The notes below the pieces were generated by a model. It worked only from the letters and a program-made list of their open reading frames with translations. It had not been told where the DNA came from and did not search any database. Shown one piece after another: positions 54,610 to 62,165 of a DNA stretch of 62,165 bases; the stretch's first letter is position 1; every line of letters begins with the position of its first letter. This DNA comes from Oscillospiraceae bacterium (GTDB lineage: Bacteria; Bacillota; Clostridia; Oscillospirales; Oscillospiraceae). Location of the stretch: the NCBI GenBank assembly GCA_031262405.1, contig JAISHS010000007.1, forward strand, positions 1 through 62,165, written 5' to 3'. Position numbers and translations under genes: made by a program.

Positions 54610-56182
54610 GCGTCAAGTTCTCCAACAATTCAAGCTCCTTGGCCAAATCTATCCTCGGGAACAGGGTCTCGCCCTTTGTGACGGCGGCGTCGGGCGAAAG
54701 CACACCGAAGACGCCCGCCTTCTCCCAAGAAGTATCCTCCTCTGATACACCCAGCTGCGCGAAAACCTTCTGACAGCTATCCGGCATGAAGGGCTTCAGA
54801 AGACTGCAGGTCACCCTAACGGTCTCGAGCAGATTATACAGCACCGTCGCAAGTCTAGCCCTGCTGCCCTCGTCCTTAGAGAGCACCCAAGGCGCGGTCT
54901 CGTCGATATATTTATTCGCGCGGGAGGTAACCCGAAAGACCTCAATGAGCGCTGCCTGAGTCTCAAAGGCGTCCATCCTCTGCTTATAAATATCCCGCAG
55001 TGCGCCCGCCATGGAGATAAGCTCCGTGTCCGGCTCGCCGCTCTCGCGCTGTGTCGGCAGCTTTCCGCCGAAATATTTTACTACCATCGCCACCGTGCGC
55101 GAGACTAGATTACCGAGGTCGTTTGCCAAATCAACGTTAATCCGCGAAATCAGCGACTCGTTACTGAAATTGCCGTCGCTGCCCAGCGGAAACTCCCGCA
55201 TTAGGAAAAAGCGAAGAGCGTCCACGCCATAGCGCTCGGAGAGCAGGAGCGGATCGACAACGTTGCCCCGGCTCTTGCTCATCTTTCCGCCGTCCAAGAG
55301 AAGCCAGCCGTGGCCGTAAATCTTCTTAGGCAGCGGCAGACCCAAACTCATGAGCATAGCAGGCCAGATTATCGAGTGAAACCGGACAATCTCCTTGCCC
55401 ACCATGTGCACATCCGCCGGCCAGAACTTCTCAAAGTCATGATATTCCCCGTTGCCGTAGCCGAGCGCCGAAATATAGTTGCTCAGCGCATCCACCCAAA
55501 CATAGACTACGTGTCCGGGGTCAAAATCCACGGGAATTCCCCAGGTAAAGCTCGTGCGCGAGACGCATAGATCCTCCAGCCCCGGCTTTATGAAATTGTT
55601 CACCATCTCGTGAACGCGGCTGCGCGGCTCAAGAAAGTCCCCGTTCTCGAGAAGCTCCTGCAAGGCCGGAGCATACTTGGAGAGCCGGAAGAAATATGCC
55701 TCCTCCTCGGCGTCCTTAACCTGCCTTCCGCAGTCCGGGCATTTCCCGTCTGTGAGCTGGCTGTCCGTCCAAAAGCTCTCGCAGGGCTCGCAGTATTTGC
55801 CCCGATAAACGTCCTTATAGATATCGCCGTTGTCGTGGAGCTTACGGAAAATATTCTGAATCGCCTCGACGTGATATTCGTCCGTCGTGCGGATGAAGCG
55901 GTCATAGGAGATGTTCATGAGCTTCCAGAGGTCTAAAATTCCGCCCTCGCCCTGCACAATCGCGTCCACAAATTCCTTGGGAGAAACGCCTTTTTCCCGC
56001 GCCTTGGTCTCGATTTTCTGACCGTGCTCGTCTGTGCCCGTAAGGAACATGACATCATAACCGCACATTCGCCTGTAGCGGGCGATAACGTCTGTGGCAA
56101 CAGTGCAATAGGCGTGCCCGATGTGCAGCTTTGCCGACGGATAATAAATCGGTGTGGTGATGTAAAATGTCCCCTTCTCCAT
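54599..56182 (-). CDS. metG: Methionyl-tRNA synthetase, short form
   Basis: The 527-residue class I synthetase has HIGH in AKLHIGHAYC, KMSKS in GGKMSKSRGN and one zinc knuckle (CEPCESFWTDSQL..CPDC). It charges initiator and elongator tRNA-Met. It ends soon after the anticodon-binding domain and lacks the C-terminal Trbp111-like tRNA-binding domain that makes many bacterial MetRS about 650 residues long. GGAGGG precedes the ATG. It follows the VanW gene in the same direction. Confidence 0.95.
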   Translation of the reverse strand: MEKGTFYITTPIYYPSAKLHIGHAYCTVATDVIARYRRMCGYDVMFLTGTDEHGQKIETKAREKGVSPKEFVDAIVQGEGGILDLWKLMNISYDRFIRTTDEYHVEAIQNIFRKLHDNGDIYKDVYRGKYCEPCESFWTDSQLTDGKCPDCGRQVKDAEEEAYFFRLSKYAPALQELLENGDFLEPRSRVHEMVNNFIKPGLEDLCVSRTSFTWGIPVDFDPGHVVYVWVDALSNYISALGYGNGEYHDFEKFWPADVHMVGKEIVRFHSIIWPAMLMSLGLPLPKKIYGHGWLLLDGGKMSKSRGNVVDPLLLSERYGVDALRFFLMREFPLGSDGNFSNESLISRINVDLANDLGNLVSRTVAMVVKYFGGKLPTQRESGEPDTELISMAGALRDIYKQRMDAFETQAALIEVFRVTSRANKYIDETAPWVLSKDEGSRARLATVLYNLLETVRVTCSLLKPFMPDSCQKVFAQLGVSEEDTSWEKAGVFGVLSPDAAVTKGETLFPRIDLAKELELLENLTLDN

Positions 56183-56226
56183 GTGTCCCTCCAGTGTTAC
56201 TTATCTTTTTTCGTCTCTCGTTCTCT

Positions 56227-56262
56227 TTATCTATTATCTAATATCTATTATCTATTATCTGC
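56227..56262 (-). repeat. Heptamer array overlapping the VanW gene stop
   Basis: On the minus strand GCAGATAATAGATAATAGAT and further units are seen. The gene's last residues, ADNR, and its stop (56248-56250) are read from the array. Confidence 0.9.
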
Positions 56263-58056
56263 CTGCTCCACCGGTCCCACCGGATCGGGAGGCGGCTCCG
56301 GCGGCGACTCAATCGGCGGCGGGTCGACCGGCGACTCCACCGGCGGCGACTCTACGGGGGTGCTCGGACTGGGATTGACCGGCACGCTCGGACTCGGGCT
56401 TCCTCCCGGACTCGGACTCGGGCTTTGACTCGGGCTCTCGCCCGGGCTTTCGCTCGGCTCTTCCTCTTCGTCGTCTGTGTGGTAATAGTAGCGGCTGCGC
56501 GACTCCTCCGTCCGGCTTATGAGATTGCCGTCCCTGTCATAGACAACGCGATAGCTCACCGCGCCATAGCCGTCGGCGAAGGAGAGCGGCTGGGTCTCCA
56601 TCTCGACCCTTATTCCCTCAGGATTCGAGCCGTGAATCTTGACCACGCAGGTATTAGAGGCACTGTCCACATAGGCCTCGATCTTTATGGGATATTCGCT
56701 GCTGTTGACGAACTTAAAGTCGGGCGAGGGCCAGCTCACCGTCGCGTCCAACCCCGCCGGAAGATAGTCCACGCCGAAATAGTGGCACAGGCGGTTCGTA
56801 ATTTTAAGGTTGCTGATGAGCGTGCAGTAGTAGAGCGTAGACGAGACCTGGCAGATTCCTCCGCCCACCTCGGTAACGACCTCACCGTTATTATAGGCTC
56901 CCGCGCCCATATAACCCTTCTCCGTCGTGCGCTGACCGACAGTTCCGTTGTATGAAAACTCGTCGCCGGGGTTCATCACCAGACCGTTAATCGCGGCGGA
57001 GGCGAGCTTTATGTTGTTGATTCGCGCATAGCTGCTGCCGCCGAGAGAAGTGCTCTTCTGTGCCAGAATCTCCGAAAAGAGCATAGAGCTTAAGCTCTCG
57101 CTCGTTACATCCGGCTGCAAAAGCTCAAAATCTATGCGGACTATATCGCCGAATTCCGCCGCGTCCCAAGCCGCCTGAGCGGCAATGACGTCAAATTTGC
57201 GCCCGACCACGGACTGCGTGACGGACTGCGTCGCGGGCTCGTAGACCGCGTTCACCGGCTCGCGGTAGACGGTGTCATAGAGGGTTTGTACGTCTATTCC
57301 CGACATACCCGATACCTCCTCGTCTGCCAACTCATAGGTCACCGGCGAGAAGTCTCCCGCCTCAAGCTTCTCCATGACGAGTGCAAAAATCAGCTCCTCG
57401 TCCAGCAAAACCGTAGTCGCACCCTTGACAACCGTCATATAGTCGTCATAAATGTCCACACTCGTGTCCATGAGCAGGGTCTGCGCCTCATGCGCCGCGT
57501 CGGCAATCTTCTCGCGAATGGCTTCCTCGTCGGGCTCAGCAACGTCAGAGGCCTTCAGCTCAATCTTGCCCATTAGAGCGCGCAGATATGTAGTTGTATC
57601 GTCCAGAAAGCCGCCGCTGTGGCAGAAGTCATATACATAGGCCGCCGCGTCCGGCGCGGACATGTAGAAGCCGGCGTCGTCGGCGCTTATGCTCAAAACC
57701 ACGCCTGCGGGCAGGGTAACCTCCAGCGTCTCGTCGTCGTCCGTCCCAACCCCCGCCTCGGTGAGCGCATCCGCCGCGCCCGCCGCGTCGAGTCCCGAGA
57801 GGTCAATGCCCTCCCAGAAGACGTGCGGAAAAATACTCTCCGTGCCGGTGGCATGGGCGCCCACGCCCACGAAGGCGACAAGCAACGCCGCCACGGCAAG
57901 AGAGGAAATCACCGCAACGCGCCGTCCGATGCGCTTTTTGTCGCCGCGCGGAGCCTTCTCGCCCCTAACCTTCGCCGCCTTATGTGTCTTTTGCGCCTGA
58001 GGCGGCTTGGCGGCCTTTGGCCTGTTCTTTTTGTGTGAATCGCCCGATAGTTTCAT
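56248..58056 (-). CDS. VanW-domain membrane protein
   Basis: The 602-residue protein has a basic Lys-rich cytoplasmic head (1-43), one membrane helix (about 46-68), a PG_binding_4-like extracytoplasmic region (about 80-330) and a VanW domain (about 345-490; NPGDEFSYNGTVGQRT, EVGGGICQVSSTLYY). The tail of about 75 residues is Ser/Pro/Glu repeats (SPSQSPSPSPGG and similar), probably spanning the wall. VanW function is unsettled; many proteins with this layout are predicted wall-modifying or wall-binding. I chose the ATG at 58056, after GAGGGAG. The final ADNR comes from a heptamer repeat. Confidence 0.85.
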   Translation of the reverse strand: MKLSGDSHKKNRPKAAKPPQAQKTHKAAKVRGEKAPRGDKKRIGRRVAVISSLAVAALLVAFVGVGAHATGTESIFPHVFWEGIDLSGLDAAGAADALTEAGVGTDDDETLEVTLPAGVVLSISADDAGFYMSAPDAAAYVYDFCHSGGFLDDTTTYLRALMGKIELKASDVAEPDEEAIREKIADAAHEAQTLLMDTSVDIYDDYMTVVKGATTVLLDEELIFALVMEKLEAGDFSPVTYELADEEVSGMSGIDVQTLYDTVYREPVNAVYEPATQSVTQSVVGRKFDVIAAQAAWDAAEFGDIVRIDFELLQPDVTSESLSSMLFSEILAQKSTSLGGSSYARINNIKLASAAINGLVMNPGDEFSYNGTVGQRTTEKGYMGAGAYNNGEVVTEVGGGICQVSSTLYYCTLISNLKITNRLCHYFGVDYLPAGLDATVSWPSPDFKFVNSSEYPIKIEAYVDSASNTCVVKIHGSNPEGIRVEMETQPLSFADGYGAVSYRVVYDRDGNLISRTEESRSRYYYHTDDEEEEPSESPGESPSQSPSPSPGGSPSPSVPVNPSPSTPVESPPVESPVDPPPIESPPEPPPDPVGPVEQADNR

Positions 58057-58109
58057 TGTTTCTCCCTCACGAATCCTGTGGGGGTGGCGCCGCTTAAATC
58101 CGCGCGGAT

Positions 58110-59312
58110 TTATTCGGTCCTCCCGGCTGTGTCTATTGTGTCCGTAATCCACGGATTAGCATACATTTTTTCCTGCGATTGCGCCTCTAAAAGAGTGCCT
58201 ATCAGTATATTTGAGAGCAAAAATCCGGAGGATGTAAAGCGCCACCTGTCTTTATAGCGTTTTGCCCAGCCCTTTTTCTCATATTCCTCAAAAAGATACT
58301 CAATCTTGTCGAAGCCGCTGCGATAGAGCGCGGCATATTCCTTCCTCGAGACCCCCGCGACCGTCCTCATACCCAGCATGAGATATTCAGACGCCGCGTC
58401 CAGCCTAGAAAGCCTCTCATATTCGTCCAGCAGGCTCTCGCCGCTCTCCACGCCCTCGATATAGTCCTCCACATCCCGCACGAAGCTGTAACGCACATTC
58501 TCAATGCAGGAGTGCGCGGCGGGTCCGAAGCCCATATAATCGCCCAGCCGCCAATATTTAATGTTATGGCGGCTTTTAAAGCCGCGACGCGCGAAATTTG
58601 AAATCTCATACTGCCCGAAGCCAAAGCCCAAGAGCATGTCCGTCATATAGAGATACATATCCGCCTGATCGTCGTCGCTCGGAAGAAGCCCCTGCTCGCG
58701 AAACTCCAGCAGTCTTGAGCCCTCCTCCAGCTTCAAGCCATAGCAGGACAGATGCTCCGGCCGCAAGAGGGCAGCCTTTGTGAGAGTGTCCGCCCAGTCC
58801 TCCCGCGTCTGCGTCGGCAGACCGTAGATGAGGTCGAGACTTAAATTCTCAAAGCCCTCCGCCCGAATCAGGCTCACCGCCTGCTTCACCTGCTCGAAAT
58901 TATGCCTTCTGCCTATTATATGCAGAATTTCATCATTAGCCGACTGCATCCCGAGAGAAATTCTATTTACTCCCTCGCTTTTAAGCAGCTGCAGCTCAGA
59001 AGCTCGTACATCGTCCGGGTTCATCTCCACCGTCACCTCAGCGCTTTTGAGCACCTTGGCGTTGTTCTTGAGGGCGTTGAACACCCGGCAGAGCCTCTCA
59101 GCCCCAAATAGGCTGGGCGTGCCCCCGCCGAAATATACCGTGTCGATGTAATAAGGCTCCATCTGCGCGGCGGACTCGGTTATATGCCGCTCCAGAGCCT
59201 CGAGATAGCGATCCATCAGGTTCTTGTCGCCGTCCACGGAATAAAAATCGCAGTAGGCACACTTCCCGGAGCAAAAGGGCAGGTGAATATAAATTCCCAA
59301 AAATTTGTCCAT
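58110..59312 (-). CDS. hemW: HemW-like radical SAM protein
   Basis: The 400-residue radical SAM enzyme has the cluster motif CSGKCAYC near the N-terminus (CxxxCxxC), SAM-binding YFGGGTPSL and a C-terminal HemW domain. It is homologous to coproporphyrinogen oxidase HemN, but members of this size usually act as haem chaperones. I use the ATG at 59312 (MDKFLGIYIHLPF); the frame continues upstream to an ATG at 59363 without better signals. It lies 37 bases after htpG. Confidence 0.88.
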   Translation of the reverse strand: MDKFLGIYIHLPFCSGKCAYCDFYSVDGDKNLMDRYLEALERHITESAAQMEPYYIDTVYFGGGTPSLFGAERLCRVFNALKNNAKVLKSAEVTVEMNPDDVRASELQLLKSEGVNRISLGMQSANDEILHIIGRRHNFEQVKQAVSLIRAEGFENLSLDLIYGLPTQTREDWADTLTKAALLRPEHLSCYGLKLEEGSRLLEFREQGLLPSDDDQADMYLYMTDMLLGFGFGQYEISNFARRGFKSRHNIKYWRLGDYMGFGPAAHSCIENVRYSFVRDVEDYIEGVESGESLLDEYERLSRLDAASEYLMLGMRTVAGVSRKEYAALYRSGFDKIEYLFEEYEKKGWAKRYKDRWRFTSSGFLLSNILIGTLLEAQSQEKMYANPWITDTIDTAGRTE

Positions 59313-59349
59313 TATTTTTTTCTCGCAATTTATAGGGTAAAGAGAGCTA

Positions 59350-61266
59350 CTAAAATAATTCACATATGAGTTCCGTATACTCCGTCGGATCCTCCGGCGT
59401 CAAGCCCGCAATGAGCAGCGCCTGCGCATAGAGAATTTTCGCCAGCTTTTCCGCCCTCGGCCTGTCGGTCTCATACGCTTCGCGCAGAGCCTCAAAGGCT
59501 CTGTGAGAGGCGTTCAGCTCCAGAACGCGCTTAGCCTTAATCTGCGCGCTCATCTCGTTCTTGAGACTCACGAAATACTTCTCCATCTCGAGCGAGATGT
59601 CCCCGTCCGTCGTGAGATAAACCGGATGGCTCTTGAGCTTGTGGCTGAGCCTGACGGTCTCGACCTTTTCGCCCAGAAGCTCTTTGATAAAATCTAGTAG
59701 CTGCCGGTTTTCCTCCTGCTTTGCCTCGGTCTCGGCCTTTTCTTCGCCGCTCTCGAAGCCCAAATCGTCAGTTGTAACGTCGCAAAACGGAATATCCTCA
59801 AATTTCTCCATACGCCGAATTACAAAATCGTCCACATCGTCCGTCATATAGAGCACTTCATATCCCTTATCGCGCACGGCCTCCGTCTGCGGAAGATTTT
59901 CCGCGCGGGCTATATTATCAGTACAGACGTAATAGATTTTCTTTTGTTCCTCGGGCATCTTTTCCTTATATTCCCTCAGCGGAATAAGCTTTTTCTCGCG
60001 GCTGGAATAGAACATCAGCAAATCACGGAGCAGGTCGCGCTTGTCGCCGAACTTAGAGAGCATCGCATACTTAATCTGCACGCCGAAGGCCGCCCAGAAC
60101 GTCTCATATTTCTCCGGCTCTTCGTTCATGAGCCGCTGCAGCTCCGAGCTGATTTTCTTTTCAAGGTTGTTGCGAATCATCGTCAGCTGCCTGCTGTGCT
60201 GAAGCATTTCCCGGGAAATATTCAGCGAGAAGTCGGGGCTGTCCACCACGCCGCGCACAAAGCGAAAGGCCTCCGGAACCACATCCTCGCAGGCTTCCAT
60301 AATCATGACTCCGCTCGAATATAGCTGCAGACCCGGCTTAAACTCCGACGTAAAGAAATTCGTCGGCATACGTCCGGGAATAAAGACCATCGCGCGATAG
60401 GAGACCTGCCCCTCTGCGTTCACGCGCACAAGCGACAGCGGCTTTTCATAGTCGAAGGCAAGATTTTGATAAAACTCGTCTAGCTCCTCTTCCTTGACCT
60501 CGCTCTTGTCGCGCTTCCAAATGGGAACCATGCTGTTAATGGTATCCTCGCGCTCGATGGACTCAAGCTTCGTCTCGGGCTTGCCATCAGAATCCGTCTG
60601 CCCGGTGGGAACATCTTTAAAGTCGCGCACGCGCAGCTTAATCGGCCAGCGGATATAGTCGCTGTATTTCTTCACCAGCTGACTCAGTGTAAATTCGTTC
60701 AAGAATCTTGTGTATTCGCGCTCCTCGGCGTCGGGCTTAATGTGGAGAATAACGTGTGTGCCGAAGCCCTCCTTCTCGCACTCGTCGATGGTGTAGCCGT
60801 CGATACCCGTGCTCTCCCACTTATAGGCCTTCTCGGAGTTATAGGCCTTAGAGATCACCGTCACCTTGTCCGAAACCATAAACGCTGAATAAAAGCCCAC
60901 GCCGAATTGACCGATGGTCTCGACGTCCTGAGCCTCGCCCTCGGCGGCTATGTCCTGCCTGAACTTAAGGGTGCCGCTCTTTGCGATAACGCCTAGGTTG
61001 TTTTCAAGCTCCTCCTTCGTCATGCCGACGCCGTTGTCGTCTACGGTGATGTACCGCTCCTCCTCCGAATAGTCGAGCCGTATGCGAAAATCCTCCCGCG
61101 TAAGGCCGACATTTTCGTCCGTGAGCGAGATATAGCAGAGCTTATCAATCGCGTCGCTGGCGTTGGAAATCAGCTCGCGCAAAAAAATCTCAGGGTGTGT
61201 GTAGATGGAGTTGATCATGAGGTCAAGAATTCTCTTGGATTCTGTCTTAAATTGCTTCTTCGCCAT
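59350..61266 (-). CDS. htpG: Hsp90-family chaperone HtpG
   Basis: The 638-residue chaperone has the GHKL ATPase motifs ISNASDAIDKL, DNGVGMT and GQFGVGFYSAFMV, a middle domain with the catalytic-loop Arg region (SLNISREMLQHSRQL) and a C-terminal dimerisation domain. It refolds or activates client proteins in the cytoplasm. The start at 61266 (MAKKQFK) is the usual one for the family; the frame extends 13 codons further. It has its own promoter and heads the run htpG, hemW, VanW, metG, esterase. Confidence 0.95.
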   Translation of the reverse strand: MAKKQFKTESKRILDLMINSIYTHPEIFLRELISNASDAIDKLCYISLTDENVGLTREDFRIRLDYSEEERYITVDDNGVGMTKEELENNLGVIAKSGTLKFRQDIAAEGEAQDVETIGQFGVGFYSAFMVSDKVTVISKAYNSEKAYKWESTGIDGYTIDECEKEGFGTHVILHIKPDAEEREYTRFLNEFTLSQLVKKYSDYIRWPIKLRVRDFKDVPTGQTDSDGKPETKLESIEREDTINSMVPIWKRDKSEVKEEELDEFYQNLAFDYEKPLSLVRVNAEGQVSYRAMVFIPGRMPTNFFTSEFKPGLQLYSSGVMIMEACEDVVPEAFRFVRGVVDSPDFSLNISREMLQHSRQLTMIRNNLEKKISSELQRLMNEEPEKYETFWAAFGVQIKYAMLSKFGDKRDLLRDLLMFYSSREKKLIPLREYKEKMPEEQKKIYYVCTDNIARAENLPQTEAVRDKGYEVLYMTDDVDDFVIRRMEKFEDIPFCDVTTDDLGFESGEEKAETEAKQEENRQLLDFIKELLGEKVETVRLSHKLKSHPVYLTTDGDISLEMEKYFVSLKNEMSAQIKAKRVLELNASHRAFEALREAYETDRPRAEKLAKILYAQALLIAGLTPEDPTEYTELICELF

Positions 61267-61341
61267 GTGTAAAGCTTCTCTCCTTTTGTTGTACTTCGGG
61301 CACAATCGCCCATACCTCAGCCATTTTAAATCTATCTAACT

Positions 61342-61369
61342 ATTCTATCATATAATAAGTATTTTTCAA
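61342..61369 (-). promoter_or_regulatory. Promoter of htpG
   Basis: On the minus strand TTGAAA (61369-61364) and the extended -10 TGATAGAAT (TAGAAT, 61347-61342) have a 16-base spacer. The start is near 61335. No CIRCE element is visible. Confidence 0.65.
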
Positions 61370-61404
61370 TACCAAAATAATACAATTTGGAAACAGTAAT
61401 TTTT

Positions 61405-61497
61405 CGTGTTCCGCACGGGGACGTTTTTTCCCTCGCCACCGGCGCTGGATGATTTTTCCGTGCTCCGCACGGGACGTTTTTTCCGTGCTCCGCACGG
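61405..61497. repeat. Three CCGTGCTCCGCACGG hairpins
   Basis: Copies lie at 61405-61418 (slightly changed, CGTGTTCCGCACGG), 61458-61472 and 61483-61497. Each is flanked by T-runs (ATTTTTC or GTTTTTTCC) and followed by GGGAC. Each looks like a miniature terminator. Confidence 0.8.
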
Positions 61498-61562
61498 GGA
61501 CAAAAATAGCCGCTCCTGATGAAGCGGCAGATAAATCGGCGTTGCCACGCCGGAGGTTTGTA

Positions 61563-61646
61563 GCTGTCGCTGAGGCGACAGCGGAGACGTCCGCCGCACG
61601 GCGGCGGGGACGTTGGTTAGCTGTCGCTATGGCGACAGCGGAGACG
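61563..61646. repeat. Repeated GCTGTCGC-GCGACAGC hairpins
   Basis: GCTGTCGC-TGAG-GCGACAGC (61563-61582) and GCTGTCGC-TATG-GCGACAGC (61620-61639) share an identical stem and the following GGAGACG. The 4-base loops are different, so the stem is conserved while the loop varies. Confidence 0.8.
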
Positions 61647-61700
61647 CGCCGCAGCCGCGGCGGGGCGTCCTCGCCGGACGGGCGCCCTACGCGGGCAGCG

Positions 61701-61741
61701 TACAAGGGGGACTTTCTTTGCGAAGAAATGTCCCCCTTGTA
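61701..61741. repeat. Long near-perfect palindrome
   Basis: TACAAGGGGGACTTTCTT and AAGAAATGTCCCCCTTGTA face each other across TGCG. It is followed by CCCCCAAAGAAGGGG, a second imperfect inverted repeat. The 12-bp outer arm is perfect. Confidence 0.8.
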
Positions 61742-62132
61742 AATCCCCCAAAGAAGGGGCCCAATGACGCTTCGCTCTGTTGGAGCGCGCCGCTCGCAAG
61801 CTCGCGGTCGTTGCCCGCTCTCTTACTTCGTAACGGTCGCTACTTCCGTGGGTACGAAGTTGGGACGAGGTTTGAACCCCTTCGTCCTTCGTCCCTGCCT
61901 CAACTCTTCGTCATTGCGGGCTTGACCCGCAATCCCACTCGGCTTCCGCCGCTGTCCGCAGCCCACCGCACCCGTAGGGACGCGCATTGCGCGTCCGCGC
62001 CGCTTCCTCAGAAGCGGCAATTCTCGTCCCTGCTCGTGACCACCAGTCCCGGTAGCCAGGGTTCCAAGGGGCTGGCTCGAAGCCCCTGTTATCGGCGAAA
62101 ACCTGTTTTCGCCGAAGAGGAGAAGCAGCGCA
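61742..62132. other. Non-coding repeat mosaic at the right edge
   Basis: No gene is supported. I see a further CATTGCGGGCTTGACCCGCAAT inverted repeat (61912-61933), AGGGGCT...AGCCCCT near 62067-62088 and TCGGCGAAAACCTGTTTTCG-type palindrome arms near 62092-62116. GC content is high and codon-like structure is absent. Confidence 0.65.
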
Positions 62133-62165
62133 ATGAGCGAGCTTTCGCGCACACTCTTGCGCGGA
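62133..62165 (+). CDS. Possible start of a gene cut by the window edge
   Basis: ATG at 62133 opens MSELSRTLLRG and runs off the window. AGAGGAGAAG lies about 8-14 bases upstream, a fair Shine-Dalgarno. Eleven residues are too few to identify anything. Confidence 0.25.
   Translation, partial: MSELSRTLLRG

Overview
The window looks like chromosome from an anaerobic, spore-forming, GC-rich member of the Clostridia (Oscillospiraceae-like). The evidence is the spoIVB-spo0A pair, 0A-box-like sites, SLH-domain surface proteins, a type III glutamine synthetase, a split archaeal-type glutamate synthase with a NitR-like ANTAR regulator, and strong sigma-A promoters in short AT-rich gaps between GC-rich genes. 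I see no tRNA, rRNA, CRISPR array or intact insertion sequence.

Layout. 0.2-8.6 kb (+): rpsU, an OGG-type DNA glycosylase, guaB, a WecG/TagA-type glycosyltransferase, tmk, a DJ-1 protein, mltG and a large P-loop protein of DUF4914 type. A 41-residue Cys/Gly-rich membrane peptide is encoded on the minus strand at about 5.1 kb. 8.7-11.5 kb: a PAP2 phosphatase behind a palindromic operator-like site, a phage-type holin plus amidase pair, and a DegV protein. 11.8-14.6 kb: an AT-rich island with a secreted metzincin-like protease, a lipoprotein and a broken copper-amine-oxidase-type domain. 14.6-23.7 kb (-): a TepA-like protease, an M18 aminopeptidase, a Sua5-CoaE fusion, prfA, a eukaryotic-type hexokinase, a lipid kinase, spo0A and spoIVB. 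24-40 kb: an M14 peptidase, a CBS protein, glnS, two tandem giant SLH-anchored subtilases, a chemoreceptor with a 0A-like site inside its promoter, and a large lipoprotein of unknown function. 40.4-51.3 kb: a nitrogen-assimilation block. It holds asnB and glnN (-), then divergently the split glutamate synthase (amidotransferase, FMN core, ferredoxin, FAD oxidoreductase, GXGXG subunit), glnA and an ANTAR regulator, followed by pyrG. 53-61 kb (-): a collagen-like protein, an esterase, metG, a VanW protein, hemW and htpG. The last 0.9 kb is a mosaic of hairpin repeats.

How the genes work together. In the nitrogen block, two glutamine synthetases, a glutamate synthase and asparagine synthetase share a region with an RNA-binding antiterminator-type regulator. 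The glnN leader contains a real-looking attenuator, which could be its target. GuaB, PyrG and Tmk add nucleotide synthesis. SpoIVB and Spo0A control sporulation.

The most unusual feature is a family of short AGATAATAGATAA-type heptamer arrays. In the window they occur only just after genes, in the sense orientation, and in five genes they supply the stop codon and sometimes the last few residues. A second AATTGAGAATTG-type family does the same at the amidase gene.
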